Shown: positions 57,200 through 64,000 of the stretch, piece after piece
How the letters are laid out: every line of letters starts with the position of its first letter
How positions within the stretch are numbered: the stretch's first letter is position 1
Origin: Seiridium cupressi
Taxonomy: Eukaryota > Ascomycota > Sordariomycetes > Amphisphaeriales > Sporocadaceae
Assembly: GCA_036674765.1 (NCBI GenBank)
Contig: JARVKI010000019.1
Location: 124,001 to 188,000 of the forward strand
Length of the DNA stretch: 64,000 bases
Direction of reading: 5' to 3'
The notes under the pieces: generated by a model
Databases searched by the model: none
What the model was told of the DNA's origin: nothing
What the model saw: only the letters and a program-made list of their open reading frames with translations
Made by a program: the position numbers and the translations under genes

Positions 57200-60100
57200 T
57201 GGTTTCGCTCAGCTGTATTGTTATTGCCGATACTCCTGCGAAGAGGCAGAAGATGTAAACGTTGCGCCCGACTGATCCTGCCTAGAACTAACAGGTAGTC
57301 GGAGAGCACGTCTTGACCCGCGGTGTTGTTCAATCTTGATGCTTGTCCTGAATTTGCTAACCTACCGGTCTTTCAGCCGCCAAGACCGAGCTATGCCTTG
57401 CAGGCAAATCGAGCCTGGCCAGGGCTATAATAGTGGCGGTTCACATCTAAAGCGTTGTGCATCCTTTCGATCAACTCTTACAATAGCAAATGATCACGCT
57501 GACCAACATATCTCGTATATGATATTAATGAGTCGGGCATAAGAATTCGCATAGAGGCAAATTCGACATTCCGAGAGACATGCAAATCATACATGTTCCA
57601 CAGCCTATTTCAAAGTGTTCCAGGTTTCGTCACGGCGAAGGTCTTGGTGCCAGATATTGAATAGCTTGCTAGCTATAAGACTTCTTCTTTTCCTTCCATG
57701 CTGGACCGGTTGGAACCTGGCAAATTTGGCATTTCACCCATAGACCAAATACAGTTTGGAGATTCTCAGCCACTGAATCCACATGGTGTCCAAGTCTTCC
57801 TATCTAGTCTGCCTAGGTTCCTAAAAGGCATTCACTCGGCTAATGGCAGCCAGTATCGGGCAACTATTCCGGACAAGTGGGAGTGTAAGACTCAATATGT
57901 AATTGGAAGTCAATACTTTCAAGCTTGCTTCAGAACGCAGGCGTCAATGGATGAGCCATGGATTTAATGCCGCCATAATAAGGCTAGCTGAGCTCGCGAT
58001 AGTGGCGGATCATCCCCCCAAATGCTATCGACACAACCAATAGGTAGTCACATCTTTCAATGAAGCGACACCCAGAGTAAACAGAATGGTTCGGATTTCA
58101 GAGAAGCTATGCGACCGCCTCTGCAGTAGTCGGTCATGAAATCGGGGCAGAGAGTGAGTCAGGTGAGGCAAGAAACGCGGGGTTAACAACATTGAGCGCT
58201 ATAATTAGTGCTAAAGTCATGTTTTCGCAGTTGCTTGCTGCAAGACTTGAGTCGTGCCGCCGCCGATTGAATCGCCAACTTGGTCACCGAATTGCGAACC
58301 ATATAAGCCAAAGTGTCGAACTGACGTTTCAACCCTGCAGGTGTAGCGTCAAACGGCGCCTTGAAAGGACAGTCAATAGTGACTAACTAGCCGCCAGAGA
58401 GCAGCCGAACTGGAGTGAGCCGAAGAGACCTCGGTGGTTGGGCAATGGGAATCTACATTGTAAAGAGCGGTATGTCGGTGAATCATTGGCGCTAGCTCAG
58501 AACACTGTATGTAGCTTGAGAACTGTTCTATTGCAGAGCACAGGCTCGCTTTCTTGAACTGCTGGTGTTTGGCAAGTACGTAGCTCTGCGTTTGATCACC
58601 TGGGAGACGCGTTGGAGAGGGTGCAGCAACGACAGATAAGCCGCAACCTTTGAAGAGTCGGCTGAACTAGCCTTGTCCAGCTTTCTCCACGATCTTTCCG
58701 ACATGTTGGAGACGCAACGCAGCATGCAGGGGTATAGGCGATGATTGGACGTGGCCGGCCCTGCCGCGGAAAGTGTTCAGCGTGGGAGCCAACGTGCAGA
58801 GACGTGAATCGTTGGCTGCCATGATCTGCGGTGAACGGGATCCAAGCAAGTAATCAAGTTTTAGGCTTGCCGTTGAATGCCTGATAGGCTGGGTCAAGAC
58901 GACTCAACGGCTTCGACAGACACGTCGGGTAGGTTTCGATGGCTCCCATTGGTCTCGGAAACCTTATCCCTCAAGACAGGGGGCGTTCAGCCGTGTCCAG
59001 GGGCATTGCTGGATTTGGGGATTCCTTATCGATCCATGAACGGGGCTACCTACCGTATTGTCCAAAGTCCAGAAACAATACGGTCTTTGAGGCAAATAGA
59101 TGGGAATTGGGGAAGCTGTGGTCGTGCAAATCTCGCGCCTCAATGGCCCCCGATGGGTTGATAAGTTTAGATTTCTGGGATGGGAGTGCCACCTGACTGA
59201 GCCTCTCCGGTGCGACTCTGTCTTGGTCTTACGGCTCTTACAGCCTCACGTAGTAAGGACGAGCTTTTCAAGACCAGGAAGCGTTTCGGGGGCAAAATGA
59301 GTTGGCTGCACTGAAGTAATGCTCACATAGTCGCGTGTCTAATGGGCTCGGCCACGTCGCTTTGAGGTTGACAGCACATCTTCACCGACTCATGGTGCAG
59401 AGGCGATACTGTTGAGGGCGGGAGCACGAAAGGGTCCAGTCTAATGTTAGGCACCTCTCCTACCTGAATGCAGGGCACTACCAGCTGCATGGCTAATGTA
59501 GTCAAGACCCGGGCCCAGCTGCTGCGCTGGCTTGTCCATCGTGGCAGCAAGATTCACACTGGAGTGACTCAAGTGATCAATTGAAGCTCGTCGGTACCTG
59601 GCTTACAGACACCTTGGGTCTATGATGTATGATTGTGTCTCCTTTCCCAATCCACAGGTCGTTAATTTGTAGAGCACCACCAGGTAATGAAAAGCCTCGA
59701 GTTCTGGAATTTGGTTGGTTTGGAAGCGGGACCGCCATGGCGGTTCGAGGCTGCCCATTCGCTCGCACAAGACCGCTCAACGCCTCAATCTGCCTGTTTC
59801 CTGTTTACGCCTAGCGCCGCCAAAAGCTTCGTGTGCACGCCCCAATTTGCTTGGGTCGCCAGTGGCTCCAGTGGGGAGCCTCTCGCCTGGCCCAGCGCAC
59901 GGGGCAGTGCCTAGCACCTACGGGGCATTTTGGGGCCTAGCCTGCTATTTGCTAGCGCCAGCCCAAGAAGCAGGCTTGTGACCTGCCTTCTGTCTCGCCG
60001 ATTTCCATTTTCTCCCTTTCGATCTCCTGCCTTCAATTGAAGTCAACAATCACATCGTCGACCACACATCCCACGCGACGGCATTCCCACGGGCTTCTGC

Positions 60101-60341
60101 TCGCCAGTGTCCACCGCCGATACAAGGGCTGTTCCCTTTTCTTATTCCTTGCACATAGAGGATGAACACACGGAACCGCTCAGCGTAAGAGTATCCTCGA
60201 TACTCCTTTCCAAGGCTTGGCCCTCCCTCATCCACCGCCTTTGCCAATTTCCGACGAGCCTCGCTCCGATTTCCGTCCGCCTCAACCACACCGTTTTGCT
60301 TCCGCAGCGGCAGTAAATTCGCATCTGTTCCATCTCCTGCA
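57200..60341. other. intergenic, incl. long leader of casein kinase gene
   Basis: No supported gene. An 89-codon plus frame at 57698 and others near 58.9-59.3 kb have no recognisable features. The last 350 bases (about 59990-60341) are pyrimidine-rich, as in a long transcribed 5' leader of the kinase gene. Confidence 0.45.
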
Positions 60342-61895
60342 ATGGCGTCCTCATCATCAAACGTCGTCGGTGTTCACTACCGAGTGGGCAAGAAGATTGG
60401 AGAGGGTTCCTTTGGTGTTATCTTTGAGGGCACCAACTTGTTGAACAACCAGCAAGTGGCCATCAAGTTTGTGAGTTGGGCTTCCATTCTTCGCACTCGC
60501 ACAGGCGCATCAGATTCTTCCACCGGGCCCTTTGTTTCAATTGACTGACCTAGCTTCATACGTATAGGAGCCTCGAAAGAGCGATGCACCTCAGCTACGA
60601 GATGAATACCGCACGTACAAGATTCTTGTGGGATGCCGTAAGTGCCTGCCGCTGACTAGTTTACCCGTTAGCCTACTCGCCTACTGACCGATCATCAGCC
60701 GGTATCCCAAATGTGTACTACTTTGGCCAGGAGGGCCTTCACAACATCCTGGTGATAGATCTGCTAGGACCATCGTTGGAAGATCTTTTCGACCACTGTG
60801 GACGTAGATTCACCATCAAGACCGTGGTCATGGTTGCCAAGCAAATGGTAAGACACCCGTTAACCAAGGCATGGAAAAGGATGCGCTAGATACTAATCGC
60901 GTGACTAGCTCTCGAGGGTACAAACTATCCACGAGAAGAACTTGATTTACCGCGACATCAAGCCGGACAATTTCCTGATAGGGAGACCGGGAACCAAGGC
61001 CTCGAATGTCATTCATGTCGTCGATTTCGGTATGGCAAAGCAATACCGCGACCCAAAGTCGAAGCAGCACATCCCCTACCGCGAGCGGAAATCGCTGTCG
61101 GGAACTGCCAGATACATGAGTATCAACACGCATCTTGGCCGGGAACAATCACGTCGTGACGATCTCGAGGCTCTGGGCCATGTGTTCATGTACTTCCTCC
61201 GAGGTGGACTACCATGGCAAGGCTTGAAGGCTGCAACCAACAAGCAAAAGTACGAGAAGATTGGCGAGAAGAAGCAGACCACCCTGATTAAGGATCTTTG
61301 CGAAGGCTTCCCCGAAGAGTTTAACAAATACCTGACTTACGTGCGGAACCTTGGATTCGAGGATACACCGGACTACGACTACCTGAGGGAGCTCTTTACG
61401 CAGTCGCTCAAGAACACGGGCGAGGTCGAGGATGGCGAGTATGACTGGATGAAGATCAACAAGGACTCTAGCAAAGGTTGGGATGCCATGCATAAGGCGG
61501 GTGCCTACCACAACCCCAATGCCAGACCGGGTCCGTCTCAGATGGAACTTCACGGCGCATCCCGTGCCGGTGCCAGTACTCCTCATCTCACCCGCGACCG
61601 TTTAAACGCCGCGCAGCCCCCACCTCCCTCGCCAGCGAAGGCGATGGACAAACGCCGGCCAAACGCCCCAGGCGCTCTACAAGCGCAGCGAGGCAGCGCG
61701 GTGGGGGGTCTTCGTGACATGGCTACGCCAACAGGCTCGACTCAGGCCCAATTCCAGAATAGCAACCAGAACTTGCCGCCGAGATTGGCTCCTCAGACAT
61801 CCAACATGGGACCTCAGACCATGCCTGGCAGCCGACCCGCCGAGCCTCAGCCCACTGGCTTCCAGAAGTTCATGAAGGTGCTCTGCTGCGGTTAG
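60342..61895 (+). CDS. ckiA: casein kinase I, palmitoylated (Yck/CkiA) type
   Basis: Exons 60342-60470, 60568-60637, 60699-60847 and 60909-61895 give 444 residues. The kinase domain starts at about 13 ([18 protein letters not shown], glycine loop). It has ATP-binding Lys42, catalytic Asp132 ([12 protein letters not shown]) and the metal-binding DFG at 155-157, and the CK1 hallmarks [26 protein letters not shown] and [19 protein letters not shown] Pro/Gln/Ser-rich tail ends in KVLCCG, a C-terminal double cysteine as in plasma-membrane Yck1/2 kinases that are palmitoylated. The role is therefore expected at the cell periphery in trafficking, polarity and permease turnover. The name follows the Aspergillus nidulans Yck-type orthologue and is inferred from the tail, not from synteny. 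Confidence 0.93.
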
Positions 61896-63800
61896 GGCTG
61901 CAACGTGGGCCGAGCACTGAAGCACTGGCTAGCTGCGTGAGCCTGGAGCTGGCTGACCGATCAGACTAAGTGCACTTTGATGTTTGTCATCAGCGCGATC
62001 CCTTATAGACTATAGAGAGCATTGGATGAGATTCGCATGGTTCGATGCTGTCTTGTACGACATTTTAATATTCTTGGACCGCACCTATTCTCGACATAAG
62101 TGTTTAACGAAGCTGTTCTGCTCAGCTATGACGAATTTGATATACACACACACCAGCGACTTTTCCTCCGACATTCACATCCTTCACGAAACATCTGCAT
62201 CGAGCGTTTGGCCAGGCTGGTGATAAAAGGGATGGGCGCCACGGCGTAATTGACGGCATGATCTGATATGGGCGTCGCTACATCTGGCAAGCCTAATTAT
62301 CGTCTTGTTGCTTGCCATTTGTGCACGCCCACCTCGGAATCTGACATTGGCATGGGGCATTGATGGAGTCACGGAACTGGAAACACAACCCAAAAAACAA
62401 AGTCTCATTCACGACACTCGCTATATGAAACATAGAATGTTGAGAGAAAGTGTCTGTTAATAGTCAGCGAAAGCGATGAGAGCAATGGCGCAAGGGGGAC
62501 AGCATCTGGATTTTCTTGCACTAGTTTACATGTTCATAATTTGAGAGGAGGAAGGCTTTTCGTCGCCTTGTGTGGAGGAGAAATTAGAGATGACACGCCA
62601 GGAGGGTAAGCAATGATGCCCACAGTTGTGGCAGGGCAGTAAGAAGACGTACGGATACAGTGACTGGAGGAAGCGGCGTTCTACCTCGAGATACTGTAGT
62701 GTTGATAGATAGGCGAGAACAATGGGTCAGGGGAATTCTGAATCACTTTTACTCCAAAAAAATCTGTTCTAAATACTTTTGTCCTCGGCTTATCCCATCT
62801 ATCGTCTGCTTAGATAATTGAAAGGGCCAAGGATAGTCAGCGATCTGGAAGAGTGATTCTACTGCTCAGCGTTGAGCTCCGCAACTAGGAGTGTGACAAC
62901 TGTCGTAACTCGTAACAATACAATTCAGTAACCCGGATTCGCACTGAATGCTAATATCCCAGCGGCAACGAAACCAGAAACAAACAATCACAGCCCTAAC
63001 ATCAAAGGGATCGAAGCGGTACGGCCGACGTCCATGGATGCAGTACAAAGTGGGAGGTACATCTGGCAATATAGTAATCATATAAGCGAGCTTGTACCCG
63101 TCAATACGAGAAAAATTGAAATCGAGTAATGACATACGATACACCGTGTGATAACGTCGAAGTAAAAACAGACTGCTCGGTGAATGTTAATCTTGTCATT
63201 TCAGCTGTTCTGATAGCTGTAGCCAGAATACCAACACAAGCATATTGGAAAATTGAGACACGTATGCAGCGTTTTGTGGTGAAGGAGACTTCTTGACATC
63301 TAGACCCCCAATATTAACTTGAGCTCTAAACGTGGAAACATTGACCGAATTCTGGATCACATGAAGCCATGGGTTCTAGATTCAATCTATCTGTTTGACT
63401 TTCAAGTAAGGTTGATCTGATCTGCTAGAGGATCTAAATTGGCGAGACATGATGAGACACGGATGGGAGCCGAACGGTACAGAGTACAAATGACCCTACA
63501 ACATTCACCACTGCTTTCATTATGCTTGAAAGAATATGTTCATGAATACCTCTTCGTAAACGTATCATGAAAACGAGCAAAACAGGTCGTTAATTTGCTA
63601 CCCTGAGTAAATCCCCTTCTGCCGCGCTGTCTGGCGAGATGGGATCAAAGACGCCTACCAAAGTTGTATCATTACAGAGAGATTGCATGTGAAGTTTCCA
63701 TACGAATGAAAACTATAGCCTCCCCTCGTCCTCTTCTATATCCGTATTTGAAGCAGTGTTGCTGCTCCCATCAAAGTCCCGGCCGAATGTATGACCGGAT
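61896..63800. other. intergenic between convergent genes
   Basis: 3' flanks of the kinase and the p24 gene. Frames at 62184-62408 and 62866-63144 have no recognisable features. No RNA gene recognised. Confidence 0.45.
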
Positions 63801-63950
63801 TTACGTGAGCTTCTGCTTGATGAAGAAGGACCGGAGATGCGAGAGTTGCCACGCGCAGGTAGCGCCCAGCACGACAACCTGAATGAACATCCATCGAACG
63901 ACGCGGGCGTTCGTAGTCTCGGACTGATCTCTGAATTCAGCCTCGCGCTC
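63801..63950 (-). CDS. p24/emp24 family cargo receptor, 3' exon only
   Basis: A terminal exon of 49 codons is visible, with the acceptor (ACACAG) at 63951 and an upstream GCTAAC branch point at about 63968-63973; the rest lies beyond the right edge. It encodes the membrane-proximal [20 protein letters not shown] helix end, one transmembrane helix ([16 protein letters not shown]) and a short cytosolic tail with FF and KQK residues ([13 protein letters not shown]). This is the standard C-terminus of p24 proteins that cycle between ER and Golgi; the FF and basic residues bind COPII/COPI. Which of the p24 subfamilies it is cannot be told from this part. Confidence 0.85.
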   Translation of the reverse strand, partial: EREAEFRDQSETTNARVVRWMFIQVVVLGATCAWQLSHLRSFFIKQKLT

Positions 63951-64000
63951 CTGTGTTTTTGTCCCGTGTTAGCACTCAATTCATCTTGATGTGGCCCTCG

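Noticed and set aside
57698..57967. 89-codon plus frame
   Set aside because: No known domain or splice context; likely chance.

Overview
The window is nuclear DNA of a filamentous ascomycete, most likely a Eurotiomycete (Aspergillus/Penicillium-like; inference from gene families and gene architecture). Most genes are split by short (about 45-110 nt) GT-AG introns, some with clear branch points. The families are typical of Pezizomycotina: Zn2Cys6 regulators, DHA-type MFS transporters, UstYa/DUF3328, DUF3176, F-box proteins with C-terminal membrane segments, and a Zn2Cys6-acetyltransferase fusion. No tRNA, rRNA, CRISPR array or intact transposon was seen.

Left accessory region (0.5-9.6 kb). 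The most interesting locus is a head-to-head pair at 0.58-3.0 kb: a UstYa-like oxidase (two HxxHC motifs) and a small secreted precursor made of four tandem units of about 20 residues, the first three ending in the Kex2 site Lys-Arg. This is the architecture of a dikaritin/ustiloxin-type fungal RiPP pathway, and the core peptide differs from the ustiloxin, phomopsin and asperipin motifs known to me. To its right are a broken GH43-like hydrolase, a Zn2Cys6 regulator and a divergently transcribed 14-TM MFS exporter. Regulator and exporter could complete the cluster (inference). The left edge of the window may cut off more genes.

Housekeeping block (10.6-19.2 kb): an R3H/SUZ RNA-binding protein, the splicing factor Cwf18, and a large mitochondrial PPR protein divergent from Cwf18.

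Mixed accessory region (19.2-38 kb): an MFS multidrug transporter, a Cys/His-rich C2H2-like protein, a small membrane protein, a DUF3176 gene with an internal deletion, a broken unknown ORF, and a Zn2Cys6 regulator divergent from a medium-chain dehydrogenase. Short palindromic sequences and AT-rich tracts suggest old, decayed repeats.

Right part (38-64 kb): about 7.5 kb without a recognisable gene, then the Zn2Cys6-acetyltransferase fusion, a 2-oxoglutarate/Fe(II) oxygenase, an AT-rich gene-poor stretch, an aldo-keto reductase with an apparent signal peptide convergent with a small secreted PLA2-like Cys-rich protein, an interrupted F-box/membrane gene, a palmitoylation-type casein kinase I, and the 3' exon of a p24 cargo receptor at the right edge. 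Exon boundaries were read by eye from splice consensus and frame continuity; all listed spliced models close in frame.
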